Source: Pycnopodia helianthoides (lineage: Eukaryota; Echinodermata; Asteroidea; Forcipulatida; Asteriidae). Taken from it: DNA of 64,000 nt. Below are positions 34,591 through 45,689 of this stretch, piece after piece. Both the position numbers and the translations under genes were made by a program. The notes below the pieces were generated by a model that worked only from the letters and a program-made list of their open reading frames with translations, was not told the DNA's origin and did no database searches. The DNA lies in contig CM063255.1 in NCBI GenBank assembly GCA_032158295.1, forward strand, positions 16,272,094 through 16,336,093, read 5' to 3'. Every line of letters starts with the position of its first letter. Position 1 is the stretch's first letter.

Positions 34591-34946
34591 AGGGCTCAAG
34601 TTTGACACTGGACCACTGGGGTGAGGTCAGTGATTTTAGCATCAGGCCAGTAAACTCATGTCTGGACAAGTCCAGCGGTCTTGTGTTTGTGTTCAAATGT
34701 TGACTTTCAGTCTGATAAATACAATTCTGTTGATTATCAAAGACTATTTACCCATAACATACATACAAATGAGATAAATTTTTGTTGTTGTACTTTTTCA
34801 AATTCAAACAGTTCACTTATTAATCTGTGTAGGCATTTTTTCTTCTCACTTCAATTCTGGTCTCGTACTCAAAATTCCGGTCCAGTAAATATTTTGAGCT
34901 ACAAGTCCTGTGGTATTGTGGGTTTTTCCCCCAAATTATAGCCCTG
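34591..34946. mobile_element. Family H dispersed element
   Basis: Ends CAGGGCTCAAGTTTGACACT and AAATTATAGCCCTG. The interior has GGCCAGTAAACTCATGTCTG and CCGGTCCAGTAAATATTTTG. Same layout as 15704-16106. Confidence 0.8.
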
Positions 34947-35569
34947 ATGTAACCAAACAGAGGCCACAAGGTCGAAAAGTCTGATACCCTTTGGTAAAAT
35001 GAGAATCAGCATTCCGTATTGCCATTGTACACAGGAAACACGACTGATGTGCAGCCATCTTGTTCTCTCCCATTCACTATCAGTGTACAACCGAACCGAG
35101 GCCACAAAGTCGAAACAGTCTGGTCCCCGTTTAGGTTAGATCGAGGAACCTGCATTTCTTATGCATGTACATGCGTGACTAGTGCACACAAGGTACAAGA
35201 CAAACAGTCAGTAGCCTGGTAAAGGTCTAACACAAGATTATTACTTACCCCAGAATGCCCGCAGGGAAATATCCAGGCAGATGTTTTTTTAAACAGCATA
35301 TTAAATTTAAATACTTTAACGTAGCAACACACGTTGGATGTTTGGACGTGTGGGAGTTTTAAAGGTCTGATCACAGCATTGCCTTTTTTTTGGGGGGGGG
35401 GGGGGGGTAGAGTACTTTTATGATTAAATGATTGTGATTATTTCTGGTTAAGCATTCGGAGCCGGGGCTAAATTATGTTTACAAGTCAGAAACAATGAAA
35501 CGTACATGTACATGTACTCAGAATTACTCCAAAAAAAAATAGTTACGGACTTACACATGTAACTAAAAT
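34947..35569. other. Intronic, with a G16 run at 35392-35407
   Basis: AGAGGCCACAAGGTCGAAA and CGAGGCCACAAAGTCGAAA, 130 bp apart, are a small direct repeat (34960-35120). Otherwise unremarkable. Confidence 0.5.
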
Positions 35570-36335
35570 CATCATCATCATCATCGGGCTGTGTTCGTCC
35601 ATTGTTGGATGAAGCCCTCATGCAATTTCCATTCTCTTCTCTTTCTTGCTATTCTATCTACAATCCCGGCCATATCTCGTTGGGACCCCCCCCCCCCGCC
35701 CCTTTCAATGTTGAAACTTATTGTTGCACGGTCTTCTGCGTTCCAGTCAACATTGAGCGGGGGGACGGGGGACGGGGGAGAGAATGTTTATTGTGAGACA
35801 GGGAATGGTTATTGTATGGTTATTGTAACGTTAGGATAGGGTGGCCCAAGCATTTTGGCCGGGATTGTAGCCCAAGTTGTCGTGTTAGTGTTTGTTTGGA
35901 TTTTGTCTCTTCTGTCTTCCTCTTCTTCTTTTTTTCCATTTTTAAGTTGCCAGTCGGCTAGTCTCTCATTCCACCTGTTGTCATGTCTTCTTGATTTAAG
36001 TGTCCTGCCCATCTCCATTTCATTTTCTTAGATCTTTTTCAAGATGTCTTTGATCTGAGTTTTTTTTTTGGCCTTATGTTTAAATTTCCAACTTTGTCAT
36101 GTAGAGTTAGTTTGAGCATCCTCTTTTCCATATAGCTCTCTGTGCTGATATTAATTTGTGTTCCATCTCTTTGGTTGTTGACCATGTCTCTGCCCCAGAC
36201 ATCATTGTTGTCGGGATGCACTGATTATACATTTTTCTTCGAAGTGACATTGGTATTTCTTTGTCAGCTAATAACTCTTTGTGCATTCCAAAGCACTGCC
36301 GTCCGCCCTTGATCCTACTCTTTGTTTCTTCTTAA
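35570..36335 (-). mobile_element. Decayed LINE (RTE-like), 3' end of the reverse-transcriptase ORF
   Basis: On the minus strand, from the right, frames broken by shifts read R-K-M-Y-N-Q-C-I-P, G-A-E-T-W-S-T-T-K-E-M-E, then S-A-Q-R-A-I-W-K-R and M-L-K-L-T-L-H-D-K-V. Near the end comes W-N-E-R-L-A-D-W, then an FIQQWTNTA-like tail. This order (YxAETW...L, AQR, MLG-type, RW...W, QQWT) is the C-terminal region of widespread RTE-type LINEs that encode an endonuclease and reverse transcriptase. The element ends in a (CAT)n simple repeat at 35567-35585, a usual RTE-type 3' tail. An unrelated C/G-rich piece with inverted ACAATCCCGGCC copies interrupts it at about 35655-35875. The reverse-transcriptase core and endonuclease lie further upstream and are absent, so it is a dead 5'-truncated copy. 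Confidence 0.75.
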
Positions 36336-36342
36336 AAACAAA

Positions 36343-36508
36343 CCTGGAATTTCATCTTCTTTGAGAGGGCAAGGCCATTTGCATTTTGCAAAGGGCAATT
36401 CCATTGGAAAATCTTCAAGTCTATGGGAAACTTTTGTAGGGGCACCAAGGCCAAGACCAGGGCAACAGAGGCCATGGCCTCCGTGGCCTCCGTAAAATTC
36501 CAGGCCTG
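36343..36508. mobile_element. CAGGCCTGGAATT fold-back element, complete copy
   Basis: From CCTGGAATTTCATCTTCTTT through GAGAGGGCAAGGCCATTTGC and CAAGGCCAAGACCAGGGC to AAATTCCAGGCCTG. The best copy in the window. Confidence 0.85.
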
Positions 36509-37102
36509 TAAAATACTGAAGTACAACATGAAAGTTACATGTACATAGCTTACAATTTAAAAAGAGTAATAAATCACATGGGAAACTGACTGGGTAAATT
36601 TCAAATAGTATGGGGTTGAACAAAGAAAAATTGACTAGAGCGGGATTTGAACCAACGACCTCCGGAACGTTAATCCGGAGGTCGTTGGTTCAAATCCCGC
36701 TCTAGTCAATTTTTCTTTGTTCAACCCAATACAATTTAAAAAGAGAACACTATGTTTGGTGCAAGTTACTGACAAAGTAAGGTATCGGACTATTTTTGTA
36801 TCTGTTTGTTTTGCACTTAGTTTCGGAAAGATTGTTACTGTTTTTTAATTGATATGGCACACCAAAACCTCTTGGCTTGGGTATCTTTTAATTTTGTTGG
36901 AAAGCTGAAGCAAAGATCTTTTCTGCGGTCTTCGAGTGGGGACCAAATTGCATTTTAATAAGTGCATGATCGTAATGTAAATAATCCACGCCTAAAATAC
37001 TTTGTCAGTAACTTGCACCAAACATAGTGTTCTCTTTTTTAAATTGTAAGCTATGTACATGTAACTTTCATGTTGTACTTAAGTATTTTACAGGCCTGGA
37101 AT
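36498..37102. mobile_element. Long-TIR MITE (about 426 bp), split by a SINE
   Basis: Arms of about 103 bp (left 36498-36566 plus 36746-36779, right 36998-37101) are nearly identical in inverted orientation. They include GTAAAATACT, ACATGAAAGTTACATGTAC and TTGGTGCAAGTTACTGAC. The left arm is interrupted by the SINE with a 16 bp duplication. Removing 36567-36745 restores continuity with the right arm. The outermost bases overlap the neighbouring CAGGCCTGG element. Confidence 0.85.
36567..36729. mobile_element. Palindromic double SINE with 16 bp target duplication
   Basis: The body is flanked by TACAATTTAAAAAGAG at 36551-36566 and 36730-36745. Inside, 36613-36666 and 36674-36727 are perfect 54 bp inverted arms around ACGTTAA. 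Each arm carries a B-box-like GGTTCAAATCC and the family tail TTTTTCTTTGTTCAACCC. It is two tRNA-related SINE ends joined head to head, one having lost its remaining tail. Confidence 0.9.
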
Positions 37103-37894
37103 TGAATAATCTCTAATTTGTTGACACAAGCTCCAGTTAAAACCCTGCATTCCGTACTGGTGCTGCATACTCCGTCAATGGTCATATGTAATATTCAGAA
37201 TGAAGAAATGAAACAATCACTCAGGTGAACAGGCATCCTGTTACAAAATGCAATTTTCAAGAATGATCCACTTATCTTCAAATTTACACGTGCTGTTGTT
37301 TTCCCGAGCAATTTCTTCTGAAGCTCGTTATGAAACTTGATCAAGCTGGTGAAATAGGTCACGTATGGCTTCATATGGTTCTTAGATTTAGTCAGAAATA
37401 GTTTTTATAGCAAAAATAGTCCATAAATTTAGCAACAATTCATCTGAATTCAGTACCATGAATAGTAGGTTATAATCCAAGTGAATGACATTTGGAAGAA
37501 CAAACAATTTTGGTTTTCAAATATTTATTCGATGCGAAACAAACAGCTTGTTTTCCCATCCTAGATATTCCGAGATGAAAAACTGACAACAAGCTGTAAT
37601 GTCAATTTTAATAATTCATTTACCTTCACATTTCACAAAGGTATAAAATCCCATCCTCATGTTGCCAATAAAACGTTTGACGCAAACAACCTTCTGAACA
37701 AATTCTAAAGGTTAACATTGAGTGAAACCAATCTGAATAGAGAATGTGTTTGTCAGGAATTTTGTTTCCACATTTGTCGTCAGTCTTGCTTAGTTTGCAG
37801 GAATCAAAAATTTGCATTGGTGATTTCGGAGGTCTTTCAATGTTGTTGGGAAATGGAAATTTCTATTTCTCTCGAGGATTGGGACTTGTATGAA
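37103..37894. other. Intronic, no gene recognised
   Basis: AT-rich sequence, no repeat family recognised. Confidence 0.4.
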
Positions 37895-38095
37895 CTTTAA
37901 AATCAGTTTTCGGGTTGAACATAGAAAAAGTGACTGAAGCGGGACTTGAACCTGCGACCTCCGGGTGAATGCGCTGGCTCTCTACCAACTGAGCCACGTA
38001 GCCCTGATGTTGGCTCTCTCCCTATTTGGTCGATATCTTTGCTCAGGGGTGCCCAGTCAGTTTCTCTTGTGGTTTATAAAGTTCTTTAAAATCAG
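37895..38095 (-). mobile_element. tRNA-derived SINE with 12 bp target duplication
   Basis: CTTTAAAATCAG at 37895-37906 and 38084-38095 flanks a 177 bp minus-strand body. It has A-box TGGCTCAGTTGG (plus 37985-37996) and B-box GGTTCAAGTCC (plus 37942-37952), then the family tail. The tRNA head is well preserved but its acceptor stem does not pair, so it is a SINE and not a tRNA gene. It is the most complete copy of the family also seen at 8240 and 36567. Confidence 0.9.
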
Positions 38096-38164
38096 TCGGC
38101 TTTCAGATTGAAACAAATTTATTTGTTTTTTCAATAATTACTCACTGTAAGAAAATCCAACACC

Positions 38165-38284
38165 ATGGCCCAACTTCGTGGTAATGCTACCCAAGAAATT
38201 TTGCGCTGACGGTCGAGTTCTGTGCTTTAAAGGGCGCCGTAAACGCAGAATTCCGCTGTAAGCAGAGCCATTAAATTGGACTCT
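38165..38284. repeat. GCTTACCG-family fold-back, diverged
   Basis: GGCCCAACTTCGTGG at the left and AGCAGAGCCATTAAATTGGA at the right, with AATTTTGCGC and GCAGAATTCCGC inside, as in 5825-6075. Confidence 0.6.
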
Positions 38285-38409
38285 GATTCTGTTGGTATGC
38301 CTGATCCCTTGTAAAGCACCATCAGTTCACTGATGCAGTCCTCAGTTCGTCAGAATCAAATCAAACATGCAGTTGGATTTTGATGGGTTGGGGATGGTTT
38401 AGGGTTAAA

Positions 38410-38589
38410 GGGCCCAATTTTATAGAGCTGCACAAAAATCTGCCAAGTGCAAAAAAGTTGTACTTAACCAGAAAAACGTTACTAGCCAAGTTTTTTATGC
38501 ACTGTTTGCAACTGGTATCCTGCTTATTTTTGCTTAGCATAAAATCGTTAAGCACTATTGTCTGCTTAATCAGTTCTATGAGTTGGGCC
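38410..38589. mobile_element. Family C fold-back element
   Basis: GGGCCCAATTTTATAGAGCT to CAGTTCTATGAGTTGGGCC, with AACTGGTATCCTGC inside. Confidence 0.8.
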
Positions 38590-38699
38590 AAGGCATAGTA
38601 CAAAGTGTTTAGGATGGTGTAACATATTTGTTGGGGCTGAATTTGTTTGCTGCACAAATCTCATACAAAATTTCCCAAGTTGAGCATTTTCTAACCCCC

Positions 38700-39860
38700 G
38701 CAGAAACGATACGTGTACGTACCTTGAATGTTGTTTATTGCACTGCGGTGAATACTCTCCATCTGATATGGAATATTAGATTGCATATTCACAATTTTGA
38801 GTATCCAGTTACATATTTATTAAAATATGCAGAGTGCCTCTTGGATAGCTTCCTCAATGTGAAGGTTTATTGGGGATGGGTTTTTAAAGGGTAGACCCAC
38901 AGAATTATTGCTGGCAATCTGTCTAGCAGACTTGTGTGCTAAGCAGGGCCTAATTTCATGGAGCTGCTTATGCACAAAAAAGTGGCTAAGCAGATCAAAA
39001 TTGTGCTTACCAAAATAAGGTTAGCAGCCAAACTACATACGTGTACCATGTCAGGTATAGAATTTGTGACTGGTAGCCTACTCATTTCGGCTTAGAAATA
39101 ATTACGCCAGGTTTTTCAAAGCCTTTTGGACCCAATTTCAAACAGCTGGGAAGCAAAAAAGAGTGCTTAGCAAATTTACTGCTTAGCACAAATTTGCTGT
39201 GAGCAGGCACAAACAATATACTTACATGTAAATGGTATTTGGCTGTGACCTCTTTCTGCTACAAAGCAAGATTTTGCTGTGCTAAGCATTTTTTTCTGTT
39301 AACAGCTTTATGAAATTGTGCACTGATGGTGCACTTTGCAATGCAGTATTAGACTAAACTTCTCAAATGTTTAATATCCGGTAACCGAATCATTAAAAAT
39401 ATGCACAGCGCCACTTGGATAGTTACAGGCATTTCACGCTTTTGCAGAGAGGGTTTTAAATTAAAATCCACAGTGTTTTGGCTGGTAACCGGCAACTGCA
39501 GAATTGTGTGATTTCCAGCTTCATTTCTTTATTCACCGAACCAGCTTTTTTGAGTATCCAATAACAGATTAAGTTCCCCAATTATGAATATCAAGTTACA
39601 AAATTATTAAAATATGCACTGTGCCACTTGGCTTGTTGTTTCACAATTTGCTTGTGAAGGTTTTTGGGCAGTCGAAAAAAGCCATGTCATTATGTCTTGT
39701 TACGGGTCTTGTGTGAGTAGTACATTATCAAATTCTCGATTCATTTATTCACTCAAACAGCTTTTCGTTCTCAATGAAAGAATAAATTTCTCGATTTTTT
39801 TAATATCAAGTCACAAAGTTATTAAAATACGCACAGTGCCACCTGCACGGACTCACAATG
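38700..39860 (+). repeat. Four diverged units with TTATTAAAATATGCACAGTG, interrupted by family C copies
   Basis: ATTAAAATATGCA(C/G)AGTGCC(A/T)C-like phrases lie near 38820, 39392, 39608 and 39825, each after GAGTATCCA- or TATCAAGTTAC-like sequence. Two family C elements (38943-39100 and 39129-39321) separate the first two units. This looks like an old tandem array of about 210 bp units later invaded. Confidence 0.65.
38943..39321. mobile_element. Two adjacent family C elements
   Basis: The first starts GGGCCTAATTTCATGGAGCT and loses its right end near 39110. The second runs from ACCCAATTTCAAACAGCTG to CAGCTTTATGAAATTG. Confidence 0.7.
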
Positions 39861-40100
39861 GGTTAGTGACAAATAACAAAACTCCACAGCATTTTTTTTG
39901 CAGATTTGCATGCAAAGCGGTTTCCGAAAATTCAGTCAATCTTGCCGAGGACACTCCCGTGCTAAGAAAGTTAGTAGAAGTCAACCCAGGGTTTGCCCGT
40001 ACTGTTTTTCAGTGACTGTAAAGCAGGATCAGTCAGTTTGTCATTTCATCTGTCCGCCAGCTTTTTAACAAGTCCGTATTTTTTTACAAACGGTTTTCTT

Positions 40101-40489
40101 TTAAGGGCAAAGTATAACTTTTGTTTTTGGAACTGTTTGATTGTTTTAATCCTATATATAAATGTAGATATATACAATTAAACTAACTTGTGAAAATATC
40201 ATTTCAAAAGGAGGTAGCGTTTTTGGGATATTGCCGAAAATCCGGAGCGGTTATTTCCACGCAGGAAGAATAATCCGCAATTGGAAAACACAATCTGAAA
40301 ACATTTCTGACAGAAACGCTTCTCAGAATCAAATTTTTTTCCTGATAAAAACTGATATTTTTTTTCCATAACCACTCCGAAGTAAAATGAATCTCAAAAT
40401 GCTTAACACTATCGAAAGCTGCTGTGCTTGTAACTTAGTAAGTTTTTATTGCCATTAATTTTAAGAGTGATTACCAAACATACCTTTAA
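40101..40489. mobile_element. TTAA MITE family E, copy 1
   Basis: TTAA at 40101-40104 and 40486-40489. Ends GGGCAAAGTATAACTTTTG and AAACATACCTTTAA. The interior TTGTTTTAATCCTATA is shared with 52131-52469. Confidence 0.75.
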
Positions 40490-40614
40490 CATTGTCATTT
40501 TGTATGGGACTTGAGTTTGAAACCATAAGAACAATCAGCCCTAGTCTGTGGTTTACACGTAGCATTGAAAAGCTACGCACTAGCCATCCGAACCACTCAG
40601 AAAGAATTTGGACA

Positions 40615-40812
40615 GGGCCCACTTTCACATAGCTACTTAAGCAGAAAAAAATTGCTTACCAAGTTTCTGCTAAGCAGAAATGAGCAGGATACCAGTCACA
40701 AATTGTACATGTGATATGTTGGTTTGGCTGGTAAGCTTATTCTGATAAGCAAAATTTTCTCCCGCGTAGCTCTTTTTTGGGGTGCTTTAAGCAGCTCTAT
40801 GAAATTGGGCCC
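40615..40812. mobile_element. Family C fold-back element, reverse orientation
   Basis: GGGCCCACTTTCACATAGCT to AGCTCTATGAAATTGGGCCC, with GCAGGATACCAGTCACAAAT inside. Confidence 0.85.
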
Positions 40813-41374
40813 CTGGTCCTCAAGATTTATAACTGGCATTTGGCCAGCCGACCAGTGTTAAGGGAGAACGCTGCAGAACCTTGATGGGGGAAGGCGCAAA
40901 TTCCAAGCCATTTGCCATGTCCCCTGATGACAGTACCTTGCCGATGCAGGTCACAAACTACGCTTAATGGAATTAACTGGTAAACGCACTAAGTGCGATT
41001 TGCATTGTAATTGGATACCGGCCGAGGGGCTGAGAGATGCGCATACTGTATGTATTGTAAACAATGTACCATTCCAGATGCTGAATTCTGATCGGGGCAA
41101 GGTCATATTTTTTTTCACAACAAAAGTCATGAATATAAAAACCGTTTAGAATGCCCCAGTTTGCACAGTAGGTCTCTTACAACCCAAAGATAAACACCGA
41201 ATAAAAAAACCATTACGAGGACCTCGATTCAATTCAGCGTGCCCAGGCCAAAACATCCAGTGTTTGAAAAAAGCCTGGGGAGAATCTCTGTGTACACATG
41301 TACATGATGCACTCCTTCCACAAACCAAGGGTGCCCAAAACCAGGAAAAAGAAAAAAGCAGACACGAAAACCAA

Positions 41375-41767
41375 TTAAAGGAACATTACAGAATTGGTAA
41401 AAAAAAAACTTGTAAAATTTACTTTTTGATCACAGATTTACATAAAACTTACACGGTCTAATGATGATGATAGAGAAATCATCCCTTGAAATATTTCTGT
41501 CTGAAATGCCATATTTGATGAGAAATGAATAAACTAATTTTCCGATTGGAGTTTATCGCTCAGTGAGCGTTTTATTCATTTGTTGAATCTATATGATTTC
41601 GTGCAAAATGTGTAATCGGTTTTTCACTATTTTCTCGTGACCCAGATGGCCGATCGATCTCAAACTTCTACAGGTTTGTCAGTTTATGTATATGGTGGAT
41701 TACATAAAGTGCTTACACTGCCAGCAACTGTTTTGTAGCAAAAACCAATTCTGTTATGTTCCTTTAA
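41375..41767 (+). mobile_element. TTAA MITE family A, copy 2 (393 bp)
   Basis: TTAA at 41375-41378 and 41764-41767, same ends and interior as copy 1, with only scattered differences. Confidence 0.92.
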
Positions 41768-42234
41768 GTCAGACAGAGTTACTAAGTTCACACATGTCCA
41801 CCTTGACATGTGCAAGCCTGCGAAAAAACCAACGAGTCACTGACTGAAATTTTACACAAAGGTCACAATGTCGCTCTTCCCAATCAAGACTGGTGCCCTG
41901 CTGCACGATGGCTAATGACATTCCAATGGAATAGATATCCGGGGACAGTGCATAATCAGTGGAGGCCCATTTGTTGTATTATTGATTATCGTCGTCCACG
42001 GACCTGGGACTCAAGTGCGGGCAGCACATGAGTGTAAACAATGATGGGTGCATTTAGACTAATGGTGATCAATGGAATCACTTTAGGCACCCAAATACAC
42101 GGCTTTATGACAGTTAAAGGGGCTGTGCATTTTTTCATTTTGTGTTGAGATCACATGTCCAAGAGTACAAGGGCAATGTAGGTGGAGAGAGACATTTCAA
42201 TTTGCATTGGAACATTTTAAGGGGCACCGAGGCA

Positions 42235-42710
42235 ATCCTTTTATGAAATGTTTCTTGAAAACGAGAGGATTGGAACAAACGTACTCTTCAAAAAACCAAC
42301 GATATGCACCATCCCTTTAGTATATATTTGTTGCAAACTAGTGGATTGGAATAAATGTACTCTTCCATTAACCAATGATGTGCCGTCCCTTTATGGTACG
42401 TTTCTTGAAAACTAGTGGATTGGAATGAATATGCTCTTCCAAAAACCAATGATGTACCATCCCTTTATGATATTTCCTGAAAACTAAAAGATTGGAATGA
42501 ATGTGCTCTTCCAAAAAAAAAAACAAAAAAACAACGAAAGATGTACCATCCCTTTAAGATAGGTATCTTGAAAACTAGAGGATTGGAATGAATGTGCTCT
42601 TCCAAAAACCGATGATGTACCATCCCTTTATGATATGTTTCTTGAAAACTAGATGATTGAGAGAAACACGTGGAATGTACTCTTCCCCAAAGTAAAGATG
42701 TACCGTCCTT
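42235..42710 (+). repeat. 74 bp satellite, array 2
   Basis: About six units with ATGTACCATCCCTTTATGAT, TTTCTTGAAAACTAGAGGAT and GAATGAATGTGCTCTTCC. Some are interrupted by A-runs (42517-42530). Same unit as array 3 at 63550-63930. Confidence 0.93.
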
Positions 42711-43196
42711 CAGTTGGAACGGACATATTCACCACGAAATACAGCTGCATACACGACGTACCTCACTTTAAAGATAGTTCGTTTTACGAGCAATGTCAGC
42801 GGTAAAGTACAAGTGCGCTCTGTGAATACTAGCAAGTAAAGTAGAGTTGAGGGTTTTGTTTCACGCTTGTGCTTTGGTTTCGCCGAGTGAGCTCAGTGGG
42901 ACAAGGCGTAATTTAAGTGAACGGAGAAACATGTCTGCTAGCCACACAGCATAATCTGTGCCGCATACTTGATGCTGTTTTGTAGTACACGTTCACTGGA
43001 CATCAATATGTCGGGACTAATTGAATTTTTTTTGCAGAGGGGGCTGTATCGATGGTTTGGAAGGGAATGTGTGGGATTTAATGCAATTTTTCATTTTTAT
43101 CTATCGGGAGTGGATTCACCAGACTGTGATTGGGAAGGTTTTCATTGTAATTTGTGTTATCTCCATTTCCAATGTTTTACATTTTTGTAAACCCCC

Positions 43197-43309
43197 CCCC
43201 CCAAAAAAAAAAAACCACACCAAACAAACCCCTAAATTTTACCCTCTCCATTATTTTATATGAACAGTAAAATAATGCAATTGCTAACTGTACAAACTGT
43301 TTCCTGCAA
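43197..43309. other. C-run/A-run junction
   Basis: A C run followed by an A run (43192-43213) at the end of a chance frame. No gene. Confidence 0.5.
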
Positions 43310-43740
43310 GGTTTTCCTAAGTAAGGGCAAGGCAAATTTCCTCAGTAAAGGGCAAAGAGGCAGTTTTTCCATAGTAAGGGTAATGCTGGTTTTCCTTATT
43401 AAGGGCAAGGTATTTCTAAGGACAAGTGAGGACAAGGCAGTTTTTCTTAGACAGGGCATGGCAAATTTCCTTAGGAAAGGCGAGGCAGTTTTTTCTTCTT
43501 ATTATTAAGGGCAATGCATGTTTTCCTTGTTAAGGTCAAGGCAGTTTTTTCTTAGTTGGGGCAAGGCAAACTTCCTTAGTAAGGGCAAGGCAGGTTTTCC
43601 TTATTAAGGGCACTTGAGGCAGGTTTTCTTAGTTGAGGCAAGGCAAACTTCCTTAGTAAGGGCAAGGCAGGTTTTCCTTATTAAGGGCACTTGAGGCAGG
43701 TTTTCTTAGTTGGGGCAGGGCAGGTTTTCCTTCATGCCTG
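43310..43740 (+). repeat. Higher-order minisatellite, 'TTCCTTAGTAAGGGCAAGGCA'
   Basis: Units of about 23-26 bp alternate TTTTCCTTATTAAGGGCA and AACTTCCTTAGTAAGGGCAA. A 77 bp block is repeated almost exactly at 43560-43636 and 43637-43713. The frames through it carry no meaning. Confidence 0.9.
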
Positions 43741-43923
43741 AGGCCTGTTCTCAGATTCAAACTTGTTGGTGATAAATTATCCTCTTTCTCTAAAACTGCA
43801 TTTACTTCAAAGGGGGTCGTTAGCAAAATTGTTTTATAATTTCAACAGCTCTCTAGTGCTCTTTACCACGTTTTTATGTCATTAACTTGTAGAGTATTTA
43901 CCAAAAGTACACCTGGCCTTTAA
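43741..43923. mobile_element. Half of a TTAA MITE family D
   Basis: CTCAGATTCAAACTTGTTGG, CAGCTCTCTAGTGCTC and CCAAAAGTACACCTGGCCTT followed by TTAA at 43920-43923. The left half is missing. Confidence 0.7.
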
Positions 43924-44553
43924 ATCACACACCGTTAAAGCTTTTAATATTTACTCAGTCAACTTGTACACAATTTGAAGAAAACAAATCTAGAAAAAAA
44001 AAATAGAGGATATAAATAAATAATTAAATTTTGTTATTATACTTTCATCATCAATTCAAAATACTTTTGACACCTTTCTGTCGAGAAATTCCCCCCCCCC
44101 CAAAATCCAACAGTCTCGTAATCACCGCCATCGTGATAAACAAAATATCACCAACCTCACGACTCTTCACATCGCTGCAACAAAATACAATTTCACTACA
44201 AAACACCAGGGGGTAATTAAACACCTACCCCATATCACATGGACATCATTGAATTCATCAACTCGACGTCCATTCCAATACAGGTATGATCACTTCATTG
44301 CAATGCTCCATGCCACGCCGTTTGCAATGCATAATTTTATACGGCATCTGAGTGGCTGTTGGCCTTTTTAAGGCATTCGGATCTGCCGCACTGTGTACGT
44401 TGAAGGAAAGAAAAACCTCACGAAAAAGGATCAATTGGGTTGTTGTTGCTGCGACATGTACTGCGGACTTGTGTGTGAAACGCAAGATTAGTGCCTGCAA
44501 CCTTTTATGGTATGGAATAGTATGCATTTAAGATTGTAGCTTTTGGAAACTTA

Positions 44554-44680
44554 GGCTGCATCCAAATTGATGGCTAGGGCTACGGCTGTTGCTAAGGGTG
44601 TTGCTAAGGACGTCCCATATTTCAATGCATGATGAGGTAGGGAACCAGCCGTAGCCGTAGCTGCCAGTTCAGACACTGCA
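44554..44680. mobile_element. Small fold-back element (GGCTACGGCTG)
   Basis: GATGGCTAGGGCTACGGCTG and CAGCCGTAGCCGTAGCTGCC are inverted partners around GTTGCTAAGGGTGTTGC. Confidence 0.75.
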
Positions 44681-44917
44681 TAGCTTATTCAAAAGCTTTT
44701 TTTTCCCCCCAAAATGGCTAGGGTAAACTATGATTATGATTTTTGTTTTTCCCCCTGCAAGTCCTATGAATGACACAATGGAAAAAAGAGCTGATTTAAC
44801 TAATCCAGAAAGATGTTAGTTTGTCAATAATGACAGCATTTTAAATTGTCGATTTGAAGTACATGTACTTGTGGTGTGTCATGGCCGGGCAGTCTAGCAC
44901 ACTGAACTCCAGATCTT

Positions 44918-45064
44918 GGCCCAGTTTTGTGGCGCTGCTCACTGTGGAATTCTGCTCACCATCAAATTTTGCGCATACAAACCCTAGATTCGTGCGCTTT
45001 ACACTACAGGACGCCTGTAAGCACAGAATTTTGCGGTGAAGAGTGCCCTGAAATTGAACCCTGA
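44918..45064. repeat. GCTTACCG-family fold-back, diverged
   Basis: GGCCCAGTTTTGTGGCGCTG to GCCCTGAAATTGAACCC, with GTGGAATTCTGCTCACC and CACAGAATTTTGCGGTG inside. A long minus-strand frame (44841-45500) spans it and is therefore probably not a gene. Confidence 0.65.
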
Positions 45065-45689
45065 GTGGTGTTTTCTGATCAGCAGAATGTGGGTTGGCGT
45101 CACTGTATACTTTTTGTTTCTTTTGCCAGGCAGACATGAACAAATCTGAATTCAGATAACCAGTCTGAAGTTGGCTCATCCATGCGTTTGTGCATTTAGT
45201 AGCCCCCTGTGCTTTTAAAACTGACTGGACCCTGGTCTGTGGTCCCCCTTGGGAATTCCGTAATTCTAGAAGGGGCACTTGCAGGTCCGTTTCTTGTTTT
45301 AAGACAAAGTAAAGAGGGTTGGTAATTATTGGGAGAAAAAGAAGAAGAAGAAAAAAAATGATTAAATGTTTCCATTCAATTTGAAATTTTGAAAATTTAT
45401 TATGAAACTTGTACCAATCCCACAGAGAAATTTTAGAGACTAGAATACTCATGCGAAAAAAATAATAATAAATTTGATTGGTTTCAACCTGAACGCCCAC
45501 AGATTATAAAAGTTGTAACCGGTGCAAATCCCCCGAAGAAATATATTCCGTCTGGAATCCAATCATATTTGGATGGAAGGAGCACTTGGACTTTGGAGAG
45601 CCCACCGATGCGTATTTGGATTGCTGCAATTAAAAACAGTCCTGAGATGATACGTGTAAAATGCGAATGATAAAATCCTTGAAAACAAA

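Noticed and set aside
37921..38010. tRNA gene on the minus strand
   Set aside because: A and B boxes are good, but the acceptor stem does not pair and the unit continues into a SINE body with target duplications.
44841..45500. 219-codon minus-strand frame, the longest in the window
   Set aside because: It runs through a fold-back repeat (44918-45064) and low-complexity AAG/AAT sequence, and has no recognisable motif.
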